A program made the translations under genes and the position numbers. DNA of 64,000 nt from CAWAND01 sp963797485 (lineage in GTDB: Bacteria > Chloroflexota > Anaerolineae > Anaerolineales > E44-bin32): positions 558,001-622,000 of the forward strand of contig CAWCPF010000003.1 in assembly GCA_963797485.1 (NCBI GenBank), written 5' to 3'. Each line of letters opens with the position of its first letter. The first letter of the stretch is position 1. Positions 8,609 to 16,979 of the stretch are shown here, one piece after another. The notes beneath the pieces are model-generated. The model was not told the DNA's origin and searched no databases. It worked only from the letters and a program-made list of their open reading frames with translations.

Positions 8609-9591
8609 CCACGGACAACGGCGATGTCCTGTTGAAAGTTGTCGATCTCAAGAAGCACTTCCCGATCACCCGCGGGATTTTGCTGCAGCGGCAGGTCGGG
8701 GCGGTCAAGGCGGTCGACGGGGTCAGCTTCGACATCCATCAGGGCGAGACCCTCGGCCTGGTTGGCGAGAGCGGGTGCGGCAAATCCACCACCGGCCGGT
8801 CGATCCTTCAGCTCTACCCTCCTACATCTGGACATGTCTTTTTCCGTGATACGGACCTGACTCAGGCCGGGGCCGAGAAGATCCGCGGCCTGCGGCGTGA
8901 CATGCAGATCATCTTTCAGGACCCCTACGCTTCCCTCAATCCGCGCATGACGGTCGGTTCCATCGTGGCCGAGCCGCTTGAAGTCCACGGCATCGGCAAC
9001 CGCCGCGAGCGCGATGAACGCGTCAAAGAGCTGCTGCGGGTGGTCGGCCTCAATCCGTACTTCATCAACCGCTACCCGCATGAATTCTCGGGTGGGCAGC
9101 GCCAGCGCATCGGCATTGCACGCGCACTGGCTCTCGAGCCCGAGTTCATTGTCTGTGACGAACCCATCTCGGCCTTGGATGTCTCCATCCAGGCGCAGGT
9201 GGTTAACCTGCTGCAGGATCTGCAAGAGAAGCTCGGACTCACCTACCTGTTTATCGCCCACGACCTGAGCATGGTGCGTCACATCTCTGATCGGGTGGCC
9301 GTCATGTACCTGGGCAAAATCATGGAGCTGGCCGACCGAGAAGAGCTCTACACCAACCCCCTTCACCCGTACACCCAGGCCCTGCTGTCGGCCGTGCCTA
9401 TCCCTGATCCCGCCAAAGAGAAACGCCGCAAGCGAATCATCCTGGAGGGCGATGTTCCCAGCCCGGCCAATCCGCCTTCTGGATGCCCGTTCCATACCCG
9501 TTGCCCTTTGGCCGTCGAAGTGTGCTCCAACGTCGTTCCTGAGTGGCGGGAAGTCTCACCCAGACACTGGGTGTACTGCCATTTGGTATAG
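8605..9591 (+). CDS. oppF: Oligopeptide/dipeptide ABC transporter ATPase, OppF type
   Basis: 328 aa, the partner ATPase of the preceding gene; the start overlaps its stop by 4 bases. It has the OppF-style N-terminus with a long insertion before the core (LKKHFPITRGILLQRQVGAV), Walker A GESGCGKST, FQDPYASLNPRMTV, signature SGGQRQRIGIARAL, Walker B FIVCDEPISALD, and the C-terminal oligo_HPY motif NPLHPYTQALLSAVP followed by GCPFHTRCP. OppF versus DppF cannot be separated by sequence alone. The binding-protein gene follows after 165 bases. Confidence 0.92.
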   Translation: MTTDNGDVLLKVVDLKKHFPITRGILLQRQVGAVKAVDGVSFDIHQGETLGLVGESGCGKSTTGRSILQLYPPTSGHVFFRDTDLTQAGAEKIRGLRRDMQIIFQDPYASLNPRMTVGSIVAEPLEVHGIGNRRERDERVKELLRVVGLNPYFINRYPHEFSGGQRQRIGIARALALEPEFIVCDEPISALDVSIQAQVVNLLQDLQEKLGLTYLFIAHDLSMVRHISDRVAVMYLGKIMELADREELYTNPLHPYTQALLSAVPIPDPAKEKRRKRIILEGDVPSPANPPSGCPFHTRCPLAVEVCSNVVPEWREVSPRHWVYCHLV

Positions 9592-9756
9592 AATGGTTGC
9601 GTCGAGCAGATCCTCGCCAGCCGCTTTCGTAGCTCTAGGGAACATTGAACCAATCTTGGTCTCTGAAGGAGGTGATGCCATAGGTCGTCGCATTTGCATA
9701 TGACAGGTCCGTTTGGGATCGCATTCGAAACCCTTTTGGAAGGAGAAGAGAACGCC

Positions 9757-11556
9757 ATGAGAACGAGCAAGTTAATGATAATGTTCGGGCTCCTGGTCGT
9801 CGCCAGCATGATCTTGAGTGCTTGCGGCGGCACGGGCGCAGTGCAGACCGTCGAGGTTACTCGTATGGTCGAAGGCACCCCACAGACCGTGGTCATCACG
9901 GCCACCCCTGGCGGTGAAGCCGCGGGACCCAAGGTCCTGCACGAAGGTGCGACCATGGGCGTGGGCGATGTCCCCACCCTTGACCCGTCACTGTCTACCG
10001 ATACTACCTCGGTGCAGGTGGTTGAGGAGATCACGGTCGGCCTGACTCGCCAGAACGAAGCGACAGGCGAGGTCCTTCCGGCCATGGCCACCTCGTGGGA
10101 CACCAGCGCCGATGGAAAGACCATCACCTTCCACCTGCGGAATGACATTCCGTGGGTGCGCTGGGATGGCACCCAGGTCGCGCAGGTGATGGACTGCGAC
10201 GGCAACCCGCGGATGGTGACGGCCCAGGACTTCATGTACGGCATCCTGCGCACCATCAACCCGGACACCGCCTCAGACTACGCCTACGTGCTCGGCTTCG
10301 CTCTCGCGGGCGCCAATGACTACAACAGCGGCGACGCTGGCCCAGAAGCCGTGGGCGTGTCGGCCACCGATGCCTCCACCCTGGTGATCACCTTCAACCA
10401 GGCCGCGGCCTACAACGTGAACATCGCCGGTATGTGGATTGCTCGCGCTGAACCCCAGTGGCTGATTGAAGGCGATGACTGCACCGAAGCACGCGGCGAT
10501 CGCTGGATCGAGCCAGGCTTCAATCAGTCGTTCGGCCCCTTCGCTCTGAAGGAATGGGTCCATGACTCGACCCTGACCATCGTCAAGAATCCGTTCTGGC
10601 CGGGTATGGACAACATCCCCGTCCCGAAGCTTGACGAAGTCCAGTTCAGCATGCTGGACACCCAGGCCGCCTTCGCCGCTTATGAAGCCGGCGATATCGA
10701 CCTGTCCCTGGTGCCCTCGGCCGACCTCGATCGTGTGAAGGCCGACCCCGAACTGTCCCAGCAACTCTACATTGGCCCAACGCCGTGCACGTACTACTAC
10801 GGCTTCAACACCAAGGCCCCTGTGGTGAGTGACCAGCGCGTCCGCCTGGCCCTGTCCGAGGCCGTCGATCGCCAGAGCTTGATCGACAACGTCCTCAAGG
10901 GCGGCCAGCTGCCGGCGCAGTGGTTCGCGGTGCCCGGCCTGGCCGGCGCGCCGACCATGGATACCAACCCCGATCTGGGCGTGACCTACAACCCGGACGA
11001 CGCCAAGGCCCAGCTCCAGTCCTACCTGGACGAGACCGGGCAGACGGCGGATCAACTGGACCTGACCCTGGTGTTCAACACCTCGTCGGGCCACCAGCAG
11101 ATCGCCGAGGCCATCCAGCAGATGTGGAAGGACACCCTGGGTGTCAATGTTCAGCTGGCCAATCAGGAATGGAAGGTCTTCCTGAAGAGCATCATTGACC
11201 CCGTGGCCACTCCGCAGATCTGGCGCTTGGGTTGGTGCCAGGACTACCCGGATGCCAACAACTTCGACAAGGAAGACGTTGGCTTCGGTGGTTCGGCCAA
11301 TCCGTCTGACGGCGGCGGCTTGAACTGGAACAACGCGGACTATGAAGCTCTGCTCACGCAGGCGGCGTCTGAAACCGACTCGGCTAAGCGAACCGCTCTG
11401 TACGCGCAGGCTGAAGAAATCCTGGTGAAGACCGATGCGGTTATGATCCCGATCTACTGGTACACGTCAGTCAACGTGACCAAGCCGTACATCGATCGGA
11501 CCCACTCGTTGATCCAGCGCAACTCGTACGAGAAGTGGGACATCCTGGCCCACTAA
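9757..11556 (+). CDS. oppA: Peptide ABC transporter substrate-binding lipoprotein, OppA/DppA type
   Basis: 599 aa from ATG 9757, chosen because GGAAGGAGAAG lies just upstream and a clear lipoprotein signal follows (ASMILSACGG, lipobox LSAC at about residue 24). The linker contains VQTVEVTRMVEGTPQTVVIT, a style common in Chloroflexota binding proteins. The mature part is SBP_bac_5: DVPTLDPSLSTDTTSVQVVE, then LATSWDTSADGKT-type and FHLRNDIPW stretches, and RLALSEAVDRQSLIDNVLKG. It captures peptides outside the membrane for the permeases downstream. It sits between the ATPase and permease genes rather than first. A GC-rich hairpin follows the stop. Confidence 0.9.
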   Translation: MRTSKLMIMFGLLVVASMILSACGGTGAVQTVEVTRMVEGTPQTVVITATPGGEAAGPKVLHEGATMGVGDVPTLDPSLSTDTTSVQVVEEITVGLTRQNEATGEVLPAMATSWDTSADGKTITFHLRNDIPWVRWDGTQVAQVMDCDGNPRMVTAQDFMYGILRTINPDTASDYAYVLGFALAGANDYNSGDAGPEAVGVSATDASTLVITFNQAAAYNVNIAGMWIARAEPQWLIEGDDCTEARGDRWIEPGFNQSFGPFALKEWVHDSTLTIVKNPFWPGMDNIPVPKLDEVQFSMLDTQAAFAAYEAGDIDLSLVPSADLDRVKADPELSQQLYIGPTPCTYYYGFNTKAPVVSDQRVRLALSEAVDRQSLIDNVLKGGQLPAQWFAVPGLAGAPTMDTNPDLGVTYNPDDAKAQLQSYLDETGQTADQLDLTLVFNTSSGHQQIAEAIQQMWKDTLGVNVQLANQEWKVFLKSIIDPVATPQIWRLGWCQDYPDANNFDKEDVGFGGSANPSDGGGLNWNNADYEALLTQAASETDSAKRTALYAQAEEILVKTDAVMIPIYWYTSVNVTKPYIDRTHSLIQRNSYEKWDILAH

Positions 11557-11574
11557 GCCTTCTCCAAAGGCTTG

Positions 11575-11614
11575 AGAGGGACGCCGGAGGGGCGCAAGCC
11601 CCTCCGGCCCCTCT
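11575..11614 (+). promoter_or_regulatory. Stable hairpin between binding-protein and permease genes
   Basis: An 11-bp perfect stem (11583-11593 with 11598-11608) closed by a GCAA tetraloop, extended by AGAGGG (11575-11580) pairing with CCCTCT (11609-11614). No T-run follows, so it is more likely an mRNA-stabilising or processing hairpin that raises binding-protein output over permease than a full terminator. Confidence 0.65.
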
Positions 11615-11699
11615 TCTACCTGCCAAAGGTTCACACCTCTGGAACCTTCCAGCGATTTGAACCCATGCCGGGTAGCAAGCGGTAGTTAGGGAGAGCGCT

Positions 11700-12758
11700 A
11701 TGGGCAGATTCATCGTACGCCGCACATTGTGGATGATCCTGGTCCTGCTGGTCGTGTCGGCAGTCACCTTCCTGCTTGAGCACTCCGTCCCCGGGGGGCC
11801 GTTTGACCGGGAAAAGGCGCTGCCGCCGGAGATCATCGCCAACATCAATGAGCGCTATCATCTCGACGAACCCCTGCCTCAGCAGTACCTGCGCTTCTTG
11901 AACGACATCCTCGTGCCCCATGTGTCAACCATCCCGCCGGGCAACTCGGTGCTCGACAGCGCCGTCTTCAACTTCAAGATCGGGGATGGGACCTGGTTGA
12001 AGTGGATGAATTTCGGCCCGTCTTATGCTTCCCGCAGCCGGACAGTGAACGACATCATCCAGGATCAACTCCCGATTTCGGCGCAACTGGGGACGTTTGC
12101 CTTGTTGGTGGCGGTGGCCGTCGGGCTGCCGCTCGGCATTTTGGCCGGCCTGCGCCAGAACACCGCTTGGGACTACCTGGGGATGGGCGTGGCCGTGTTC
12201 GGCGTGTCGGTGCCGGTGATTGTGCTTGGGCCGGTGCTTGTCTGGATTTTCGGGGTATCCCTGAAATGGTTGCCAACCAACGGCTGGGGGGCCACTCCTC
12301 CCTACCTGCTTGGATTCCTGCCGCGTGAGCTGGACGCCGATTTCATCAAACACGCCATCATGCCGTCTGTGGCCCTCGGCCTGGGGAGTTCGGCCATCAT
12401 CGCCCGATTGACCCGCGCCAGCCTGCTTCAGGTGGTACGGGAAGACTACATCCGGACCGCGCGCGCCAAGGGTCTGGCCGAGCGGCTGGTGATTCTACGC
12501 CACGCGATGAAGAACTCGCTGATCCCGGTCGTGACCATCCTGGGCCCGCTGTTTGCGGCCCTGGTCACGGGGACCTTCGTCACCGAGCTCATTTTTGGCA
12601 TTCCGGGCATGGGCAAGTACTTTGTGACAAGCATCACAAATCGGGACTACCCCGTCATTATGGGGACCATCTTGCTGTATGCCATGTTTCTGGTCGTTGC
12701 CAACCTGGTGGTGGATGTCGTATACGCCTGGCTGGACCCGCGGATCCGGTACAGCTGA
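11700..12758 (+). CDS. oppB: Peptide ABC transporter permease, OppB/DppB type
   Basis: 352 aa integral membrane protein. The N-terminus (MGRFIVRRTLWMILVLLVVS) and first helix are typical of OppB. A large periplasmic loop follows (about 35-110), then several helices. The cytoplasmic EAA loop is ASLLQVVREDYIRTARAKGL followed by ERLVILRHAMKNSLIPVVT, which docks on the ATPases. The C-terminus ends with IFGIPGMGKYFVTSITNRDY and VVYAWLDPRIRY, highly conserved in the family. The loop is somewhat longer than usual. The next permease follows after 19 bases. Confidence 0.92.
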   Translation: MGRFIVRRTLWMILVLLVVSAVTFLLEHSVPGGPFDREKALPPEIIANINERYHLDEPLPQQYLRFLNDILVPHVSTIPPGNSVLDSAVFNFKIGDGTWLKWMNFGPSYASRSRTVNDIIQDQLPISAQLGTFALLVAVAVGLPLGILAGLRQNTAWDYLGMGVAVFGVSVPVIVLGPVLVWIFGVSLKWLPTNGWGATPPYLLGFLPRELDADFIKHAIMPSVALGLGSSAIIARLTRASLLQVVREDYIRTARAKGLAERLVILRHAMKNSLIPVVTILGPLFAALVTGTFVTELIFGIPGMGKYFVTSITNRDYPVIMGTILLYAMFLVVANLVVDVVYAWLDPRIRYS

Positions 12759-12777
12759 GAACGTAAGGAGTTCTAGC

Positions 12778-13806
12778 GTGGCCACTCAAACCGAGGTCTT
12801 TGAGGCTGGCAAGGATGTTCAAGTCGGCGAGCAGGCGAACAAGGGCCAAAGCCTGTGGAGGGACTCCTTCCAGCGCCTGGTTAAGAACCGGGCGGCCGTC
12901 ATCGGGGGTGTCCTGGTCATTCTGCTGATCCTGGTGGCGGTGTTTGCCCCGCTGGTAGCGCCCAAATCGTTCTCCGAGCAGGTCCTGACCGACAACAACA
13001 AGGTCCCGGAGTGGATGCTGTCGGTTTTTCCCTCGATGAAGGGTTATACCCAGACGAGCACCAACTACATCCTTGGGGCGGACTACGTTGGACGGGACTT
13101 GCTCAGCAGGATCATTTTCGGCGCACGCGTCTCCCTGGCGGTCGCGTTTGTGGGACCCATCATTAGCCTGATCGTCGGCGTGACGTTCGGCGGGGTCTCG
13201 GGATTCTTCGGCGGCCGGTTAGACGATCTCATGATGCGCTTTGTGGACGTCATGTACGCCTTTCCAAGCCTGCTCTTCATCATCTTGCTTATGGCCTTCT
13301 TTCGTGGAACGTTATCCAGGCCCGAGCCGGGCTCTTTCAGTTACCTGCTCAGTTCCATCGACACCAATATGGGCGGGCTGTTCTTTATCTTCATCGGCAT
13401 TGGCATCACCGCCTGGATGCAAATGGCGCGCCTTACCCGCGGACAGGTGCTATCGGTGAGAGAGAAAGAGTACGTCGAAGCGGCGCGCTCGATCGGCGCA
13501 GGCAATTTGCGGATCATGACCAGGCACATCCTGCCCAACATCATGGGTCCGCTGATCGTGGCCGAGACGCTGACCATTCCCTCTTACATCCTGACGGAGG
13601 CGTTCCTGTCCTTCATTGGATTAGGGGTCAACCCGCCGACGCCGTCTTGGGGCGCCATGATATCCGATGGCTCTCGGGTTGTGCGGAGTTACCCCAACCA
13701 AGTGCTCTTTCCGGCTTTGGCCCTGGCAGTCACGATGTTCGCCTTCAACTTCCTGGGCGATGGCTTGCGAGATGCGTTCGACCCAAGGCTGCGGGGTACA
13801 CGCTAG
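12778..13806 (+). CDS. oppC: Peptide ABC transporter permease, OppC/DppC type
   Basis: 342 aa from GTG 12778, supported by AAGGAG 8 bases upstream; upstream in-frame codons belong to the end of oppB. Residues about 20-60 hold the OppC_N segment (WRDSFQRLVKNRAAVIGGVL). LGADYVGRDLLSRIIFGARVS marks the start of the permease core. The EAA loop is VREKEYVEAARSIGAGNLRI followed by MTRHILPNIMGPLIV, and the C-terminus has FLSFIGLGVNPPTPSWGAMI. A longer than usual segment around 195-215 (FFRGTLSRPEPGSFSYLL) separates two helices. It is the last gene of the opp operon, with a terminator 33 bases later. Confidence 0.92.
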   Translation: MATQTEVFEAGKDVQVGEQANKGQSLWRDSFQRLVKNRAAVIGGVLVILLILVAVFAPLVAPKSFSEQVLTDNNKVPEWMLSVFPSMKGYTQTSTNYILGADYVGRDLLSRIIFGARVSLAVAFVGPIISLIVGVTFGGVSGFFGGRLDDLMMRFVDVMYAFPSLLFIILLMAFFRGTLSRPEPGSFSYLLSSIDTNMGGLFFIFIGIGITAWMQMARLTRGQVLSVREKEYVEAARSIGAGNLRIMTRHILPNIMGPLIVAETLTIPSYILTEAFLSFIGLGVNPPTPSWGAMISDGSRVVRSYPNQVLFPALALAVTMFAFNFLGDGLRDAFDPRLRGTR

Positions 13807-13839
13807 CCGTCAGTCGGAAGCTTCAACCGCAACCCCTGG

Positions 13840-13872
13840 ATGCCGGGCGCCGAATGGCCCGGCATTCTGTTC
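13840..13872 (+). terminator. Terminator of the opp operon
   Basis: ATGCCGGGC (13840-13848) pairs perfectly with GCCCGGCAT (13857-13865) around an 8-base loop, followed by TCTGTTCT. A second, weaker hairpin (13889-13895 with 13903-13909) lies just after. Confidence 0.7.
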
Positions 13873-14005
13873 TCCCAGGGATTTTCAAAGCCGCGGTCAT
13901 GGCGCGGCTGGAAGAGAAAGCAGCCCATCCATCCCGCCACGATTTGACGTATAAACAGATGCAGACAGCTCCCCCGTTGCGGGGGAAGGAGTTGAGTCAG
14001 ATCCC

Positions 14006-14584
14006 ATGATGAGGCGATATGCACTCCTCGGTGGGGGAGGTATCCTGCTTGTGGCCATGGCAGCCTGGGGGGCATGGCGGCTGCAGGGCGCCACTCCGGA
14101 GGCCGCCGTCACGCCGACCCTGCCTGCCATGATGAGCGTCGATCATGGGATCACGCGTTACATTGATTTCGCAACTCCGGGAGTCAACCAGGCGCAGGTG
14201 GGGGCGGAGATTTATGACAACTGGTGCATCACCTGCCATGGCGACGAAGGTCAGGGATTGACCGCAGCCTGGAGAGCGGAGTGGGATCCGGCCCATCAGA
14301 ACTGCTGGCAATCCAAGTGCCACAGCGCCAACCACCCGCCAGGCGGCTTCTTGCTTCCAAAGACCGTTCCAGCCATCATCGGCGCCACGGCACTCTCGGA
14401 TTTGCATACGGCAGCCGATCTGCATGCCTTCATCAGCCAGAAGATGCCCTTCCAGGAGCCTGGCGTGCTCGATCAGGATGCCTACTGGGCGCTGACCGCT
14501 TACCTGCTTCAGCAGAATGGACTGGTTCAAGCCGGGGCGCAAGTCGGCTCGGACAACGCCGCCTCGATCTCCATTCAGCGCTGA
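14006..14584 (+). CDS. Membrane-anchored dihaem c-type cytochrome (copy 1)
   Basis: 192 aa from ATG 14006 (a second ATG follows at once). Residues 5-25 are an uncleaved-looking membrane anchor (YALLGGGGILLVAMAAWGAW). The exported part has one classical haem site, CITCH (about 73-77), and 28 residues later the unusual CWQSKCH, a CX4CH site known in some multihaem cytochromes but rare in small ones. It probably carries electrons on the outer face of the membrane; the partner enzyme is unknown. A 6-bp GC hairpin (13971-13985) sits just before an AAGGAG at 13986, which is rather far (14 bases) from the ATG. The neighbouring gene at 14988 is a clear paralogue. Confidence 0.75.
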   Translation: MMRRYALLGGGGILLVAMAAWGAWRLQGATPEAAVTPTLPAMMSVDHGITRYIDFATPGVNQAQVGAEIYDNWCITCHGDEGQGLTAAWRAEWDPAHQNCWQSKCHSANHPPGGFLLPKTVPAIIGATALSDLHTAADLHAFISQKMPFQEPGVLDQDAYWALTAYLLQQNGLVQAGAQVGSDNAASISIQR

Positions 14585-14987
14585 AAGCTGACCTGCCCGA
14601 GACGCAGAATCCCCCTTCGCCGCTTCCTTCAATCCTGGCCAGACAACCCACGCTGAGGGCGCACGCCAGGTTGCCCTTGGCTGATCTGCGCGTGTCTCAT
14701 TCGGCCGACCTCATCCAGGGGAGGCAGGCTTTGCGACGGCTCACACACCGTGGGCACCGATCCCCATCCGGCGCATGGCGCGGGGGTTGCGACTGTCATC
14801 ACCCCTCCGCCATGAACCCTGTGGGTGATGGTGGGCGGGCGCCACTGTGACAAGCCGGTGGTTCGAAAGCTCCTGTCCCATGGTTTATACAGATTGCACC
14901 CTCCGGCGGGACCAATCTGTCGTATAAACTAGGTGGGGAGCCAGGTGCGCCTGGCTTTTGGCATGCAGGCCGTAGAGGCGAGCAAGT
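14585..14987 (+). other. 403-base intergenic region between the cytochrome genes
   Basis: No convincing gene: the short open frames on both strands lack conserved content and good starts. It holds an 8-bp inverted pair (CATCACCC at 14797, GGGTGATG at 14823) and the long AT-rich inverted repeat described separately. It probably separates two independently controlled cytochrome genes. Confidence 0.5.
14883..14929. repeat. Inverted repeat upstream of the second cytochrome gene
   Basis: GTTTATACAGATTG (14883-14896) is mirrored by CAATCTG-TCG-TATAAAC (14913-14929); the arms match fully except for 3 extra bases in the right arm. It is AT-rich in a GC-rich setting and sits about 60 bases before the start of copy 2. 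A related string GTATAAACAGATG occurs at 13948-13960, before copy 1. It may be an operator or promoter element shared by the two genes. Confidence 0.55.
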
Positions 14988-15563
14988 TTGAATCGTCTAC
15001 GGGTTCCTCTGACCATCGGCGTAATCCTGATCGCGGCCGGCGGCCTGGTTTTCTGGAGGTTGGGTTCATCCGTCCCGCCAAAGGAAAAGGCCGGGGGGGC
15101 CGTACCCTCCATTAGCTTGGCCGACGATATAACCAGATATGCCCACTTCAGCTCCCCGGGCATGAATCAGATGCAGGTCGGCGCCAGTGTGTACGATAAC
15201 TGGTGCGCTGCCTGTCATGCCGAAACGGGCCTGGGTCTGACCGCAGACTGGCGGGCTCAATGGGATCCGGAGCATCAAAACTGCTGGCAAGCCAAGTGCC
15301 ATAGCCTCGACCACCCGTCTGACGGCTTCGTGATTCCGCGCTCTGTGCCCCCCGTGGTTGGTGCACTCGCGCTTGGCAGTTTCAAATCTGCGGCTGACCT
15401 TCACGGCTATATGCAGACAACGATGCCATTCGCAGAAAAGGGCGTGCTGGACGACGATATCTACTGGGCGTTGACCGCCTACCTGCTCAACCGAAACGCG
15501 ATCCCGTCAGGCGCCGCCAGGATCGGACCGCACAATGCGGGTTTGATACTTCTGGCACGTTGA
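14988..15563 (+). CDS. Membrane-anchored dihaem c-type cytochrome (copy 2)
   Basis: 191 aa from TTG 14988, with AGAGGCGAG about 8 bases upstream. It is a paralogue of the gene at 14006: same length, N-terminal anchor (VPLTIGVILIAAGGLVFW), the shared stretch DITRYAHFSSPGMNQMQVGA, then YDNWCAACH (CX2CH) and NCWQAKCH (CX4CH) with identical spacing, and the C-terminal IYWALTAYLLNRN. The linker after the anchor and the last 20 residues differ most. Tandem duplication with strict conservation of the odd haem site suggests that both are functional, perhaps under different conditions because each has its own upstream region. Confidence 0.75.
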   Translation: MNRLRVPLTIGVILIAAGGLVFWRLGSSVPPKEKAGGAVPSISLADDITRYAHFSSPGMNQMQVGASVYDNWCAACHAETGLGLTADWRAQWDPEHQNCWQAKCHSLDHPSDGFVIPRSVPPVVGALALGSFKSAADLHGYMQTTMPFAEKGVLDDDIYWALTAYLLNRNAIPSGAARIGPHNAGLILLAR

Positions 15564-15586
15564 GCGCCGGCTGGACCGGGTGCGTG

Positions 15587-15595
15587 TGCTACAAT
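15587..15595 (+). promoter_or_regulatory. Extended -10 box directly before the response-regulator start
   Basis: TGC-TACAAT (15587-15595) is followed by only 7 bases before ATG 15603, and no ribosome binding site fits between. Transcription would start at or next to the A of ATG, giving a leaderless mRNA. Confidence 0.55.
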
Positions 15596-15602
15596 CGCCC
15601 GC

Positions 15603-16658
15603 ATGGCCCCGCCCCGGATCCTCCTGGTGGACGATCAGCGGCAGGTGAATCGAGTCCTTCGCTCGGCGCTCGAGATTTCCTCGAGGGATTACATCATCAA
15701 CGATGTCTCGTCCGCCGAAGAGGCCCTGCTGGAGATCGACCGCGGCCCGGTTGACCTGCTGGTCACGGACCTGCGCCTGCCGGGAATGACCGGGCTGGAG
15801 CTGGTCGAGAGGGTGCGGGCAACTCACCCCCAGGCCCGCACCATCCTCATCACAGGCGATGCAACCGAGGACGTTCGCCGGCGCGCCGAGGCATTGGGCG
15901 TGATCGCGTTCTTGCGCAAGCCCATTGGAACCAACATGTTCCTGGAGATTGTCGAACACGCGCTGTCCGAACCCGGCAAACCTGCCCGCGCCACCACGCA
16001 TACTTCCGAGCCGAGCCCGGCCGTTGTCAAGTGTCTAATGGATTTGAGGCAGGAAATGGGGGCCGAAGCTGTCATGCTGCTGAATGACCGGGGACAGCAG
16101 GTCGCGCGAGCAGGCGACGTTGGCGATTTCGACTTGCAGAACGGCCTGCCATCTTTGATGGCAGCCCATCAGGCGGCACTCAAGGTCAGCCAGTTTCTGG
16201 GCGCCGAGAAACCCTCCAACTTTCACCATTTCAACGGCGACAGCTACGACTTGTACCTGACCGATGTCGGCGAGACACATATCCTGCTGAGCGCATTCCG
16301 GGGCCGGCAAGAGGCGGGTCAGCTCGGCGCGGTGCTGCATTTTGGGCGGCGCGGGGCGGAGGAATTGCTCAGGCTGTTGAGCGCCGGGGAACGAGAGGCA
16401 GAGCCGGTGGCGGCCACCAGCATGCCGTCGGTGGCTGGGGAGGTGGAAGTGCCCAAGAAAGATCTCAAACCGGAAGATCTTGAACAGGCGGCCAAAGAGG
16501 TCGAAAACTCGGACGCCGAGTTGTTTTGGGAGCAAGCGGCCACGGAAACACCCGGTCCGGCTGAAGGCGAGGGCGATGCGCTGACGTATGAGCAAGCCCG
16601 CAAGCTGGGTCTGGTGGACGACAAGGGGTCAAAAGCCGATCGTTCCAAAGCTGAGTGA
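15603..16658 (+). CDS. Response regulator with roadblock-like C-terminal domain
   Basis: 351 aa. Residues 4-125 form a receiver domain: ILLVDDQRQVNRVLR with the acidic pair, phospho-acceptor Asp in LLVTDLRLPGMTGLEL (about 56), TILITGD with the conserved Thr/Ser position, and Lys in FLRKPIG. The middle (about 145-260) resembles a roadblock/LC7-type fold (GAEAVMLLNDRGQQVARAGD, then LTDVGETHILLSAF). The tail is acidic and Lys/Glu-rich with no DNA-binding domain, so output is probably by protein contact. No histidine kinase is adjacent. Position next to the cytochromes does not prove a link. The roadblock assignment is inferred from pattern only. Confidence 0.7.
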   Translation: MAPPRILLVDDQRQVNRVLRSALEISSRDYIINDVSSAEEALLEIDRGPVDLLVTDLRLPGMTGLELVERVRATHPQARTILITGDATEDVRRRAEALGVIAFLRKPIGTNMFLEIVEHALSEPGKPARATTHTSEPSPAVVKCLMDLRQEMGAEAVMLLNDRGQQVARAGDVGDFDLQNGLPSLMAAHQAALKVSQFLGAEKPSNFHHFNGDSYDLYLTDVGETHILLSAFRGRQEAGQLGAVLHFGRRGAEELLRLLSAGEREAEPVAATSMPSVAGEVEVPKKDLKPEDLEQAAKEVENSDAELFWEQAATETPGPAEGEGDALTYEQARKLGLVDDKGSKADRSKAE

Positions 16659-16713
16659 GCCTGGTGCAGGCGGGTCCCTGAGAGGTCGGACGTGGGTCGA
16701 CCCGGATAGGCTA

Positions 16714-16722
16714 TGTTACAAT
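16714..16722 (+). promoter_or_regulatory. Extended -10 promoter of tRNA-Gln
   Basis: TGT-TACAAT (16714-16722) lies 30 bases before the mature tRNA 5' end, a normal distance for a tRNA promoter with a short leader. The -35 region is weak. Confidence 0.5.
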
Positions 16723-16752
16723 CTCCTGCGCCCGCCTCATGGGTGGGTACAT

Positions 16753-16823
16753 TGGGGCGTGGTGCAACGGCAGCACATCGGACTTTGGATCCGTGAATCC
16801 AGGTTCAAATCCTGGCGCCCCAG
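16753..16823 (+). tRNA. tRNA-Gln (anticodon TTG)
   Basis: The acceptor arm TGGGGCG (16753-16759) pairs with CGCCCCA (16816-16822), with G as discriminator. The D-arm region (TGGTGCAACGGCAGCAC), the anticodon loop CTTTGGA with TTG at 16785-16787, and the T-arm CCAGGTTCAAATCCTGG are all present. The 3' CCA is not encoded (CTC follows), so it must be added by CCA transferase. It is the only tRNA gene I see in the window. Confidence 0.95.
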
Positions 16824-16979
16824 CTCACCAACCTGTGGACACCCTAACGACCGTGCCAGCGGAACCACCCCTCATCACCCGGCCTTCACACGCTCCGCAC
16901 GCGCAACCCCTTTTTCTGGTCAGGTATTCGTAGAAATCGGGCTTAGACCTCCCGCCCGGCTCTTCCTAGGAGAAGGCTG

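Noticed and set aside
14629..14853. Short frames on both strands between the two cytochrome genes
   Set aside because: No conserved residues, poor starts, and composition like non-coding DNA. A CDCH string in one frame lacks any cytochrome context.
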